Assembly: GCA_964017145.1 (NCBI GenBank)
Contig: OZ024849.1
Span: 434,001-498,000 of the forward strand
Direction: 5' to 3'
DNA length: 64,000 bases
From: Agrocybe praecox
Lineage: Eukaryota; Basidiomycota; Agaricomycetes; Agaricales; Agrocybaceae
Below are positions 20,966 to 32,013 of this stretch, in pieces; within the stretch, counting starts at the first letter, position 1; every line of letters starts with the position of its first letter. The translations under genes and the position numbers were made by a program. The notes beneath the pieces are model-generated. The model worked only from the letters and a program-made list of their open reading frames with translations. It did no database searches and was not told the DNA's origin.

Positions 20966-22189
20966 ATGAACGGAAACTCCAACAAAGCCGCCATGTCTCG
21001 AGCACTAGGCGCCGCATTCCTGAATCACCAAGTCGAACAACTCGAAAAAAGCGTTTCGAGCAACGGACCATCTTCCGGTAACTGGAGGGACAGAAAAACC
21101 AACAATGTTTATCGTCCAAATTCTCCAAACGGTCCAAAGCGTGGTACCAACTCCCCAAATTCCAAGGTTCCTCAGCGGAAGATTGCGTCCCCGCCGAAAC
21201 CTACCAAAGACATCGGTCTTGAACGAAACATACGTCCTGCTGGGAAGGGCCATGATGTGGATGTCAAAGATGCTGATGTCGTTGTCGTTGATGCCAGTGT
21301 TCTCTTGCATGCGCTTTATCAAATCAAGAAATGGTGCAGAGATGGCAGGGAAGAAGTCATCATAGTTCCACTTGAAGGTATTCAAAATAATGGATTAACA
21401 ATCAAGAAGCTAATTACAACCTTTATAGCCCTTAATACCTTGGATTTATTGAAGAAAGGGACCTCAACTTTGGCGCAGAAAGCTCGTGCGGCGTCTCGCA
21501 TTCTTGAGGCGCAAGTAGGCACCAACCCTCGCATACGGGTCCAGCGTGACGATGCTTTTGTTCTTTGGGATAATATTGTTCTTGAGGAAAAGGCTAATGG
21601 CAATGGTGACGCCCACTCTACCAATCCATGTCCCGAGTGGGTCCGGCGCATAATTTGCTGCGCCTCTTGGGAAACGGAACATGCCCAGGAAGAATTAAAG
21701 ACTATTCCCAGTGTCAAAGCTGCATCTTCTCCAAAGGTCGTTCTCGCAGTCGTACCTTCCCCACCAAATACGTCTCCACAGATCCTCTCCAACAAGTTAG
21801 CCGACCTGTCTATGGAAACTCCTCTGACTCCAGTTCCACTTCCTGCGCCCACTCAGTCACATGCGACTCGATTCGAAGCACGTTCAACTGGTTCTTTGGT
21901 TGCATTGTGGGCCGCGAAAACCCACGTTCAGATGCTCGAAGTTGATCCTGCTCTCCCCGGGCGCGGTGGCGGTGGGGAAGATGTCGAAGCAGATAGACAG
22001 AAACGCTCTCACGGCCACCCACAGCGAAACGGTGGCACGGGACGAAGGCCTTCGACTGGTGAACATGGGCACAGGCCCGGGCTCGTCGAGCGACCACCTG
22101 CGGTCATGGCAATGATGGAGATGATCTCCCAACCTAGTAAGGTCGTCCGCGTTTTGGCCCGCGGTGAGAAGTTGGACCCAGATCCGTGA
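20966..22189 (+). CDS. PIN-domain protein
   Basis: The N-terminus is low complexity. From about residue 100 DADVVVVDASVLLHALYQIK and EVIIVPLEA form the start of a PIN fold, the metal-dependent RNase module with clustered acidic residues. LNTLDLLKKGTSTLAQKARA, RIRVQRDDAFVLWDNI and an acidic segment follow. A 51-bp stretch at 21379-21429 has GT and AG ends and a length divisible by three; removing it joins LE to ALNTLDLL, as expected for the fold, so I take it as an intron. The C-terminal third is Pro/Arg/Gly-rich and ends with PPAVMAMMEMISQPSKVVRV, stop at 22187-22189. The likely role is RNA cleavage or telomere/mRNA-decay scaffolding as in Est1/Smg6 relatives, but this is not proven. Confidence 0.72.
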   Translation: MNGNSNKAAMSRALGAAFLNHQVEQLEKSVSSNGPSSGNWRDRKTNNVYRPNSPNGPKRGTNSPNSKVPQRKIASPPKPTKDIGLERNIRPAGKGHDVDVKDADVVVVDASVLLHALYQIKKWCRDGREEVIIVPLEGIQNNGLTIKKLITTFIALNTLDLLKKGTSTLAQKARAASRILEAQVGTNPRIRVQRDDAFVLWDNIVLEEKANGNGDAHSTNPCPEWVRRIICCASWETEHAQEELKTIPSVKAASSPKVVLAVVPSPPNTSPQILSNKLADLSMETPLTPVPLPAPTQSHATRFEARSTGSLVALWAAKTHVQMLEVDPALPGRGGGGEDVEADRQKRSHGHPQRNGGTGRRPSTGEHGHRPGLVERPPAVMAMMEMISQPSKVVRVLARGEKLDPDP

Positions 22190-22838
22190 TACATTGCGCA
22201 GCACGATAACAAGTGTGTTCTTTATTAACGTCAATTCTAATTCAGCTGACAATTTCATAGATGAACAAATCAACCAATGACATTATACAGTAAACTTGTC
22301 TAAGGGAGCAAGCAGGCCTCATACGCCTTGGACTGTCTTCCGAAAGTGCAAGTTGTAGCCAGGCCGAACACGAGTGAATTATTCTCTCGTTGCTTCAAAG
22401 ACATTTCGAGGGATATGGGACTTGGGTTCAGCAGACCTTGCGCTATCGCATTTCCAGAACTGGTACGGATATTCGTTTTCCTGTCGGAACTATCCCCTAT
22501 GTTCCTATCTTCCCTTTATGCTTCTTTAGTAGGAAGTGTTGGACTTGCTACGTCCTCGAATTCAATGTAAATCGATCAGATTGTGCTTTAGTATCATCTG
22601 CTCTGCATACATTTTAGTACTTTTATCTATTACTTCCTCATATCGCTCTTGTATATTTCTCGTTTTGTACTTCTCTTATCTTCCTTTAATCCATGCATAC
22701 ATCTTGTTTACCGAACTCATTGATCTGCCCAATTTTTTGACTACAGGAGACCAAAAAAATTCAGTCGTTATTCAGATGAGTACATGCATCCAACATGGGG
22801 GTAAATAATATCATAGGTATAAGATAGATAATAGTATG
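22190..22838. other. Intergenic gap between convergent genes
   Basis: The plus-strand PIN gene and the minus-strand Crinkler-like gene end on either side. Short frames at 22328-22808 are AT-rich and look non-coding. Confidence 0.5.
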
Positions 22839-25830
22839 TTAATTTAACTTGATCTTCTTGACTTTACGCTTTTGAGAGGTACCTTCGCCTCGACGTTTGC
22901 GCTTCCCAGAACTCTGCAGAGGGTCCTCAAGGCTCTGGAGAAAGTCTGTAGGAGGGAAACGTTTAGTGACTTGTTTAATGAACGACATGTTCAAGGTTGC
23001 AATGGGGTGTCCATCTTCGTCGGGGTCTTCTTCCAGACAGCGCGAAAGGCGAGGATCTGCTGGAAACGATGCAACTACTCTTAAAAGGCTATATTGCCCT
23101 GCGTCTGTCCTCCGGTGTGGAAGGGTCAGCAGACGATGTCTTGTCTCCTCGACGAGATTGGGGTGGCTTGCAGGAGAGAAGGCTTTACCGTCCTATAAAA
23201 ACGAGGTCACCTTAATTAGATCCTTTTAGTCTAATAAATTTGCATGGAGGCTCGCCTTATCGATGAAGAAGTAAGATGGAGTGACGCTCCGCATTGCACG
23301 TCGAAGGTAGGGCCTTGATAGCAAGAAATTCTTTCCCAGTGAATACTTGGCCTGTAATGCGACCCAAATCAACGAACCATCCGATAGTCTCAAAACAAAT
23401 AACAGGTCAGGTCCCATCGAGATATGGGGAAAACAAATCGGGGAGTAAGAGTGGTGTTCAAGCCATTCAGCAGTTTCTTCTGGAGATTTGGCGTTGGCTC
23501 CTAGCGTAACGGACGGTCCTGAGAACTGCGAATGCCGAACTGCGCTCTCCTCAATAACACCTAAATCGGTTCGGTGAAGCGAGACCAACTCTGCTTCCAA
23601 ATTGCTCCAGGCAGGAGGAGTTCCATTGAATGAGAATACCTGGTTAACCCGATGTTTGACAGAAAAAATGAGGTCTAGACAGAAAGCAATATAATTTTCA
23701 AATCCATTTGAACTTGGGTCGTGGAAGCCGATGTGTTTTGCAAAGAATTTGTAGGATGATTGATGGTGTGCGTTTATCCAATGCGTCGCTGCTAGAAGGA
23801 CGAGAGGCTCATCAACGGCCACAGTTTTGGTGTCGGAATCCACGAAACGCGCGAATCCATATTCAACATATGTCGCCTCGTCTTTTCCGAGAGTAACAGG
23901 GAGAACGGAACGCATCAGGTAGTGAGTAGTAAGTTGGTGGATAGTGGTCAGCATGTCGCTGTCTATGAATAGAACATTTGATTTATTTAGAGAATCTCCA
24001 GATAACCGGAAAAACCACTGCAGACTCACTCTTCTTTAATTTGGAGAAGTCTAGTTTATATTGGGAAAGAACAGGCAGGGAGTCTATGCTTTCAGCTTTA
24101 ATAAACATGAAAGCGTCGGTCACGTTGTAATTGGTGAAATGTTGAACATATGCGTTAAGTAGCCCATGAGGCCTGCAAAAACCATTAAGCAAGAGTTCTG
24201 ACACATAACCCGCAGTGAATCGGTGCCTAGTGATATGTTCAAGCCTCCACAATCACACTATTTCTGGATCTGAAAGACGTACCTCCCATGTAACCAATAC
24301 CACACTCTCTCAAGCAATCTAGTCCCGGAATCCGACTCTAGCAGGCGTCTGGGGAGATATTTTTGCAAGTATCGTTGTTGGATGTCTCTGCAGTCGAAAG
24401 CACCGGTGTCCGAGCACCACCGATATCTAGAATCCTTCATGATAGCAGATGCCATCGCTTGGTCAACGACATCCTTGGAGATACCGGTACCGGCCACCAC
24501 CATGAAAACACCTTGACCGAAGGATTGTCCCTCCCAGGCTTTCACAATTTCACGGAGTATTGGTCGATAGGCATTGTTTTGGTCCGAACGAAACGAAGAG
24601 CTGTGCTGGCTGGCAGCGTACTGCGCTTCGTCCAATACACAAAATAAGGGTGTTTGCGCAGTGTCCGATGTTGACATTTGACTTGTTGTGGAAGAACTAC
24701 CCGGCGTGAGGTTGGAACATAAGGTGCGCACATTTGCCAAAAGACTCTTGGTTTTGGAATTAATGAAGCTATCCGAGGCACCTGACAGTTTGGACGAAAG
24801 TTCGTCGAAAATATCCCATACTTGCGGGTGCACAAACGATGGTCGCAGCTGCAGCAGCAACCAGCGAGCCATGTACACTCGTGGATCTTCGACCGCACCC
24901 GTGTTTTCCTGGATAAATTTGTTCATTGTTTCGGCGAATAAATTGAAGACAATCAAGCGGGAAAGAAAGATCTGGCGGAATGTCCGACTGGCAATCTCAC
25001 GATTGGTTTTTAGGGCTCCTTCATATCCAGCCGATCCAGTAGGAGGTAGGACAGATCGAAATCTGGGGGAATCGGGAACATGTGTTTGGATACTATTCTG
25101 GACATCACTTGAACCTAAAAGACTGGAGTCTACGAGGGAAGTAAAATAGAAACCCCAATTATCACATAATCCTTCAAGGAGGAGCCTCGTTTTTCCTGAC
25201 CCGGAAGTGTTGACCAAAAATCTATGTCAATATATCTAGTCATTCTCCACGTCATTATCCTGTAAAGAATAATATACATACGTGTGGTTGTTGGCCATGA
25301 AAATATTTTTCAGTCGCTTGTCCAATTGTTCGTCCTTGTTAAAGGTCCCCAGATTATGAAGCAAAAGGTTCGGTTTGCCTTTTAGACATGGTATTTTCAA
25401 ATTTGTCAAATACAAAATAGTTTCCGCATCAAGCGAGGAATTGGAAGGTGTCCAAAGCGGAAGTGCTATGTCTCCGGCGACAAGGCTCTTTATATTGGGC
25501 CGCAATTCCGTTAAGAGTGTCTGTATTTCGTCCTCGACCCCGCGAAAGTCGCCTGGCTGCGCGTCTGCTACAACTGATTAGGGGTAAATTGGGAGTCGGA
25601 GAATAAAGACACGCACTATTCCAATTCCGAATGCTTTCGTATCCTTTTTGCGCGTGTGCTGCTTTCAAAGACCGGTACAACTCTTCATTTTCAGAAAGCG
25701 CAGCTATGCAGCTTTGTAAACTTGCTCCCTTCCACAAGTGCCATAAAATATAGGAGGCTTCTTCGCGTATTTCGATGTCAAATTTTGAGCCGAGTTGATA
25801 TATTTCGCTGTCGTTGAGTTCTTTCTTCAT
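22839..25830 (-). CDS. Crinkler (CRN)-like protein: P-loop NTPase, PD-(D/E)xK-like nuclease domain, basic tail
   Basis: About 860 residues in at least seven exons. From ATG 25830: an N-terminal domain (EIYQLGSKFDIEIREEASYI); then GVEDEIQTLLTELRPNIKSL; a Walker A loop FLVNTSGSGKTRLLLEGL near 25200; the Walker B strand LFCVLDEAQYAA near 24620; and a long helical region. The last large exon has GPDLLFVLRLSDGSLIWVAL followed by QAK, a pattern matching the D-(x)n-(E/Q)xK core of restriction-endonuclease-like folds. A final exon ends in a Lys/Arg-rich stretch (GKRKRRGEGTSQKRKVKKIK), a probable nuclear localisation signal. This NTPase-nuclease layout is known from Crinkler-type proteins of fungi and oomycetes. 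The last intron uses a GC donor (AAG|GCGAG at about 23265). No secretion signal is seen, so an intracellular role is as likely as an effector role. Confidence 0.75.
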
Positions 25831-26827
25831 CTCAGTGCGAAGATAGAATCATGGTAGTCGATGGTAAGCGACTCGCGTCGCCTGCCTGCATCATGACTCT
25901 GAGAAACCAATAGAATATTCACACGCTCACCTTCTCGTCTCTCTTTACTGTCAGAAAATTAATGCCTCACTGGGGAGGCATACCACCTTCTAGCAGGGAA
26001 ATAATGATAATCTGTCAGCTCACTATTTCTCCATTATCAGAAGGGAAATAACGGCGATAGAATCCGAGACCAGATGATCTCGAAGAGTCGCATTGGACCA
26101 CCTTAGAGAGACGGAACCCTGCAGGACAAGAAACAGGATTGTTAATATATAAGTAAGCAGAGAATCATCATCTCGTTTGCCATTTCTTTATCACATCTTC
26201 TAAACTTTTTTAGCTAACATAGGACCGTGTTCATTGATCCACAGCCGATAAGACGAGCCTGTGATTACCCTGTAGTACATAGCGGAGCAGCGTCGCTTTA
26301 GCTCATATGTACGTAAATCTCTGTGTCGTTTGTGTCGTGTTATGCTCAAGAAGATAATCAGTAAATTATAGAGGATGTTCTGCCATAGTTTCCCTGTCAA
26401 ACATCGAACACGCCCTCAACACGTTTCTTTGCTTGTGGTACTTTTAATTCAGCCTTTTCCAGGCATTCGCCATACAGTCGGGAATCTGCATTTCCCTGAT
26501 ATACATGCGTGCAAGCCATTATTGTTTCCTCGAGGAACTCATCGCTTCATCTACTTGAAGGCTACCTGATCCATCATATCTGGCAATTCGAAGAGTTCAG
26601 AAATAGAATTCATAACTTTGGATCGACACTTTGTACTGCCAATCTCTTCCTGCCCTGATCCTTTTTACACTTCGGCTAGGCATTTTCCAGCCTCTGACAG
26701 TGCATCGACCACACGAGTATTTCGGCTGAAGTGATACAAACCCACGATTTCGGCCCAATTTTCAAGATAAAAAGAAGCAGCTGTTTGTCCTGCGATTGCC
26801 TTCCCCCCTCGCGAGCGCGTATACTAT
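25831..26827. other. Intergenic gap between divergent genes
   Basis: This is the shared upstream region of the Crinkler-like gene (minus) and the DUF6534-type gene (plus). I see no convincing coding sequence; the minus frame at 26200-26400 and the plus frame at 26375-26569 look like chance. Confidence 0.5.
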
Positions 26828-28466
26828 ATGGAAATAACAGAGGAAACTGGACGACAAATCGATACCAACCTCACACTTGGGCCTTTGGTCATAGGAATTT
26901 TCTTGAATGCCTTCATTTATGGCATTTGTGTTCTCCAGTTTTACTCATACTGGGAGAATATATCGAAGGATAAAGTCATAATCAAGTAGGAGGATTTCTA
27001 GTTTGCTCTTACGCCTCCGCGATATAATTCTTCTGCATAGGCTGCTGGTCGGCTGGACATTTCTTTTGGACACGTTTCACACTATCGCGCTATTATACAT
27101 GCTTTGGATATACGTTGTGGTTCATTTCAATGATGCCGCCTTTCTCAATAGCACACTTTGGCCGTTTTCCTTGACGCCAATTGTGACCACAATGTAGGTC
27201 TTCACTCTGCAGTTTCGTTTCTAGTTGACGATATACTGCGAGTAGGACATCCCTCCCAATTCAAATATTTCTTTCCTGGCGTATCAAGGAATTTGCATCA
27301 TCCATGCGAGTGTTCGTCTGTTTGACCGCCTTAGCGGTCACGCAGGCTACCCTAGGATTTGTCTGCTCCATCCAGGCGCTCGAAATTTCTTCGTGAGTTT
27401 CTTCAGGAATTGGCGAACACTAAACCTTACGCTTTGGAAGAATTTCTTTATTTCCACCACTAATCCCGGTTGTCGATGCGTGGCAAGTACTCAGTATAGC
27501 GGCGGATGGGAGCATCACGTTAGTGTGTGTTTGATATAACCATGTATGATTGTTCTGACATTTCTTTAGTGTATTTCTTTCTTGGTACTTGACAAAAAGC
27601 CGCACAGGATTAAAACGTTGGTCAACTGCTGGTGTTTACTAGATTTAATTGGCGGACTAACAAGCTGGTCCGGGATAGGCAGCGACAACGTCATCGCTCG
27701 GATAATTCGCTCCTCGATCGAAACGGCTGCTCTGGGTGCCTTCTTTTGTGTAAGTCTACGTAAAACGGAATAGGCCTCAATTGACCGTATTTGGCCTCTT
27801 AAGATGATGGATTTGATTACTTTCGTAAGTTAACTGTCGGTGCCTCAAGTCTCCTCTTACATATTGTAAAAAATAGACAACTTTACAAGATACCAATTTC
27901 CATGTTATTTTTGCATTTGTGGGTTCGCTTTGCTCTATCCCCGCGTTTATGTTCACGAATAACCGGGCATCGTGTCTTTTCCGTAGCCCATGGGGAGGAT
28001 ATACACGTAAGTGTTTTGCGTTGAATTCCCTGAGAGCTGTTCTCTAAATATTCCTCAGGAACACTCTCTTAATGGTACGTACGCTTATACAATCATAACT
28101 AAGTCCACAAACGACTTATTCTTCGGGGGGGTAGACATTAAACTCTCGCAGGGTTTTACGAGCAGAACTCGAATGTCCCATAATTCCCGATATTGTTCTT
28201 GATTCAGTTGTGAGAAATAACTCCTCCTGATGCCCATCGTAGCAAATCATTGAGATGAATTTCTTTGTCCGACGCAGGCCCCTGGCCCTGCCCATTTTCA
28301 AACACCAGCGTCATTGGTCGTCACTGATCGGAATAATTCCATATCCGTAGCCATGAACATCTATCACGACGGTAATATCGCAAGATCGGATACTATTGAC
28401 GTTACTTATCCGCATACTATAGATGTTCTGCGGTCTAAGGAGGTTGCAGACCAAGACATGGTATAA
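26828..28466 (+). CDS. DUF6534-type seven-transmembrane protein
   Basis: About nine short exons join in frame. ATG 26828 opens with a short outer segment and the first helix, LTLGPLVIGIFLNAFIYG, ending ICVLQFYSYW. Then come VGWTFLLDTFHTIALLYMLW; an extended exon with TSLPIQIFLSWRIKEF; ISLFPPLIPVVDAWQVLS; SWYLTKSRTGLKR; CDNVIARIIRSSIETAALGA; and DTNFHVIFAFVGSLCSIPAF. The FxxWRI, KSRTGLKR and ETAALGA motifs are the usual landmarks of this large basidiomycete family. The tail after the last helix is hydrophilic and ends at the stop 28464-28466. These proteins sit in the plasma membrane; their role is unknown. It is the second seven-helix gene of the window and not a close copy of the one at 11530. 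Confidence 0.85.
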
Positions 28467-29262
28467 CAGACATCGCCTGCGCGAACGATTGCGATAACCT
28501 TTCCTCTTTAATATTATATCATCACCACGCGTGAAAAGAACCCGAAATTTTCTTTGTGTATTAATGTCATCATACTTTACTAGAAATGTGTTAAGTAATT
28601 ACTTAGTCCAAAAGAGATCATAATGCTGGATCGTAAGCAGAAATTTGAGCAGAAATTTGAACATGCTTCATAATTGTGGCATTTATTAGTCAAGTCTTAT
28701 CCAATTTTCTTCACAAGTGGATAGTGTACCTCATCACTTATACGTAAGTACGACATGTTACAAAACGCTGACATGGTTCACGTAAGAGGTTCGGTACCGG
28801 TAAGAAAGTATCCGCCAAGTTTGTTGTCGATATGCACACTGAGCAGACGAAACGTCTGAATAAAATGAGAAGGAAGCGATTGGGGACGTGGACACTCAGC
28901 GCTTGATATTAGGAAACGCTTACACGGATACACAGGCCTGTATGCACCTGTTCAAGGCAATTGGAATTTGGCAATACAATATTGTGCGCTCGAATACTTA
29001 TTTTGCGCCCGCGCTGATGCCATATGTACGAGCGCTGATTACTCTGATTCTCCGCGCGGAACGCAATCTGCATCATTTTCACTTACTTACTCAGTCACCC
29101 ACTGTTAGAGAGTTCGCCTATCATCCCCTTACTATCATGTTCCCAGAATAGGATTGTTGCGGGAGTTGAATAAGAACGATGAATTGATATAGATTAGCAT
29201 ATAAGAGAAAGCTCGAAGGCCCATCATCTCTAGCCCATCAAATTACCACTCTGATACAGATA
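28467..29262. other. Intergenic gap
   Basis: The frame at 28888-29151 has no recognised motif. The last 60 bp probably hold the leader of the glycosyltransferase gene. Nothing else is supported. Confidence 0.5.
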
Positions 29263-31334
29263 ATGGCTGCATCACAGGCTACCCATATTGTTTTTTCAGC
29301 TATTCCAGCGTGGGGTGAGTGTTTGTCCAGAATAAATTCAGAAAAAAGGAATTAAATCTATTTTTAGGTCATGCGCGTCCCTTCTGTGTCTTGGCTGCAC
29401 GCCTCGTTAAGGAAAACAAGAATGTGATCATCACCATCGTCCTCGCCCCCAACCTACTTAGCAAGGCTCAAAGAGAAGTATCCTCTGAGCTACGCGGCTT
29501 TATTGATGAAAGCATTCTGCGTCGGATCAGGTGTGTTTGTGCCGTTCTAAAATCTCATCAAATCATTGGACTTACACTTATCGTTCACAATTCCAAGGAT
29601 TCTCTCCAGTTTCCAGTCGGACTCGCCTGATCCTTTCCACCTTATGCCACTTTTCGGCCAAACATACCCAGCTACATATGGAAGCCTTGTAAAGGGAGAA
29701 CCCATATCTTGTGCTGTTACGAATACCACTTTCGAAGCTGCGCCTCCTCCGACGCTTGTTATCCTGGATGTGAGCCCCAAATATTTACTTCTGCCTGGGA
29801 AGAGTTTAATCTTGAGACGTGATACCTGTTTCAGTTCTTTGCTTTTCCGCAGACGCTTGGTACACGTGCTATAACTGGGAAAAGTGTACCTGTCCTTGCG
29901 TGGGCGACTGGATTCGCATCGTCGTTTATTCGCGAACTTGGGCCGGAAAGGCTAGGCGGAGTTGGAGCATTGGGCCCCAAGATTGACGCAGAGGTTGCAC
30001 GAACTGGCGGCTCTCCGGACGAGATCGGTGAAAAGGTATATCTTTTCCAAAATAAAACGTGCAGTTTATTTGATTGGTATCTGTTGCAGATATTTCGGAA
30101 AGTCGACGGGTCCATCGTCAAAATTGCCGGAGTACCTGAGATGTACGACCACGAGTTTTTCCCTCAAGAGCTTGGTTTCGATATATCTGTTTCGATGATT
30201 TTGAGAGGCGCATACACGTTCGCAGATGTCTTCTTCTCCTGCTTTAACGATCCTAACGCTCAAGTACTCTAGGGTTCTTGAACAATCCGACGGAGTCATA
30301 GTAGCTACGCCCTACGACCTCGAAAGCACGTCCTTGGAAGGAGTCAAGGACTGGTTTAGGGAATGGGACAATAAAGACGTATACGTCGTTGGACCACTCA
30401 TCCCTGAAAGCATGGGGAAGCTCGAGCAAAGTCACCATGGAGCAGATGATATCAAGGAATTCCTCGATAATATGCTAGAAAAAGAAGGCAAAGAGTCAGT
30501 CGTATACGTGAGTAGCCTAACTCTCTTTGTCCCTTGATCTCTAACAAGCATATTAGATTTCTTTCGGAACCATCTTCTGGCCTGCCGAATCGAAATACTT
30601 GGAAGAGCTCATCAACGTCCTTCTCGAAAAGAAGATGCCATTTGTGTGTTTTCTGTTCTTTCCCTGGTGATACATTATTCATCATATTTTCCAATAGATT
30701 TTGAGCCATGCATCCCCTTTTGCCAGAATTCCAGAAGATCTTGCTAACAAGGTTAAATCATCTGGTATTGGACTCTTCACCCCATGGAGTCCTCAACAGT
30801 ACATTATAACTCACCCGGTTAGTAGTTCAATTGGTTGAGACACGTCAAACATATCTAAATGAATTTTTTTTAGGCCACCGGATGGTTCCTTACACATTGT
30901 GGTCATAATGGAGTCTTGGAGGCCCTTGGCAGCGGAATACCACTGTGCGCATCCCGAAACTTCCATGACATAATCAATGACTAATGGGACTTTCCTCCAG
31001 GATCGCATGGCCCTTTCAAGCAGATCAGCCCATGGCAGCGCTCTACTTAAGTGAGGTTTTGAATGTCGCCGTTGAGCTCATCGAAGTTCGAACGAGCGAA
31101 AACGGCTTGAAACCCTTACGAAGGACCGGACGGGCGCCTAAAGGAACTGTCGAAGCTGTCGGTGCCGAAATTAGACAGGTCGTTGACATGTGCCGTGGTC
31201 CTAAGGGAGAAATAATGCGTAAGAATGCACAGGCTATGAAACAGAAGTTTGCGGAGGCATGGGAGGCGGAGGGTGCGAGTCGGCAGGATATACGCGCGTT
31301 ACTCTTGAAATATGCCCCACAAGTTCTTGCTTAA
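29263..31334 (+). CDS. UDP-glycosyltransferase, GT1 family
   Basis: Transfers a sugar from a UDP-sugar to a small acceptor, probably in the cytosol. From ATG 29263: HIVFSAIPAWGHARPFCVLA (the conserved N-terminal His of GT1), LFGQTYPATYGSLVKGEP, ILDFFAFPQTLGTR, YVVGPLIP, VVYISFGTIFWPAES and the donor-binding signature WSPQQYIITHPATGWFLTHC, GHNGVLEALGSGIPL and, after an intron, IAWPFQADQPMAA. Stop at 31332-31334. About nine introns are needed. One of them (about 30199-30235, GTTTCG to CGCAG) would be only 37 nt. The signature has HCGHNG where plant enzymes have HCGWNS, as is common in fungal members. Acceptor unknown; glycolipids or secondary metabolites are typical. Confidence 0.88.
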
Positions 31335-32013
31335 CGATTGATATTGATGGCATTGAAAATAATAATATATATGCATCGGCAACCTTACAATTTATTTGTT
31401 CGCCTCTGCCCGCCTTTAGCCCGTTTCTCGATTTCAAAAAGGTTACTAGCTCAAAAAGGTGAAATATTACACTATTTTATCGATCTGTTTCATCATTTCT
31501 GCCCTGAATCTGCGCAATTTATTTCCTATTGTCTCACCAAGGAATTAACTCTTTGATTTCGGGCACCTAGGTTTTTTAGCTTGTTACTTTGACGGTTTCA
31601 GCCGCTTTTTTAGGTTGCACAACCCTCAAAAAAGTAGTAAAGTGTGAAAATACTGATGAATATATCTTTTTTATTTTGAAAGTAAAGGAATTTATGACAT
31701 TTATTCACTATAGTAAGCTGCAGAAGGAAGGAAGGTAGTAAACAGACTCACTGTCTACGAATCTTTCCTTCCCGTTTGTTGCCCGTTTTTTGGCATCGAC
31801 TTCAAACCCGTGGGAATATAACCGTCGACACAGCTTTGGGGTAGGAATTGCCGACCGACGTATATGATCGGCACACTGCCCAGACTGGGCCCGCCCAATT
31901 AAGACCGTGCGAAATTAGATTATGCATTATATTTAGCCTTATTTAGCCTGTCTTTGCATTGCAATTCCTTTGTTTCTAAATTCTCTCCAACCTTTCCTTC
32001 AGTGGTTCTCAGC
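31335..32013. other. Intergenic gap
   Basis: AT-rich spacer between the glycosyltransferase and the next gene. No gene or RNA is recognised. The end of this gap (from 31954) reads in frame into the next gene and may be its leader. Confidence 0.5.

Noticed and set aside
21382..21852. 156-codon minus-strand frame over the PIN gene
   Set aside because: It is antisense to well-supported coding sequence and shows no motif.
29319..29630. Plus-strand frame starting at 29319 as the glycosyltransferase start
   Set aside because: The upstream exon from 29263 supplies the conserved HIVFSAIPAWG with the family's key His and splices in phase, so the true start is 29263.
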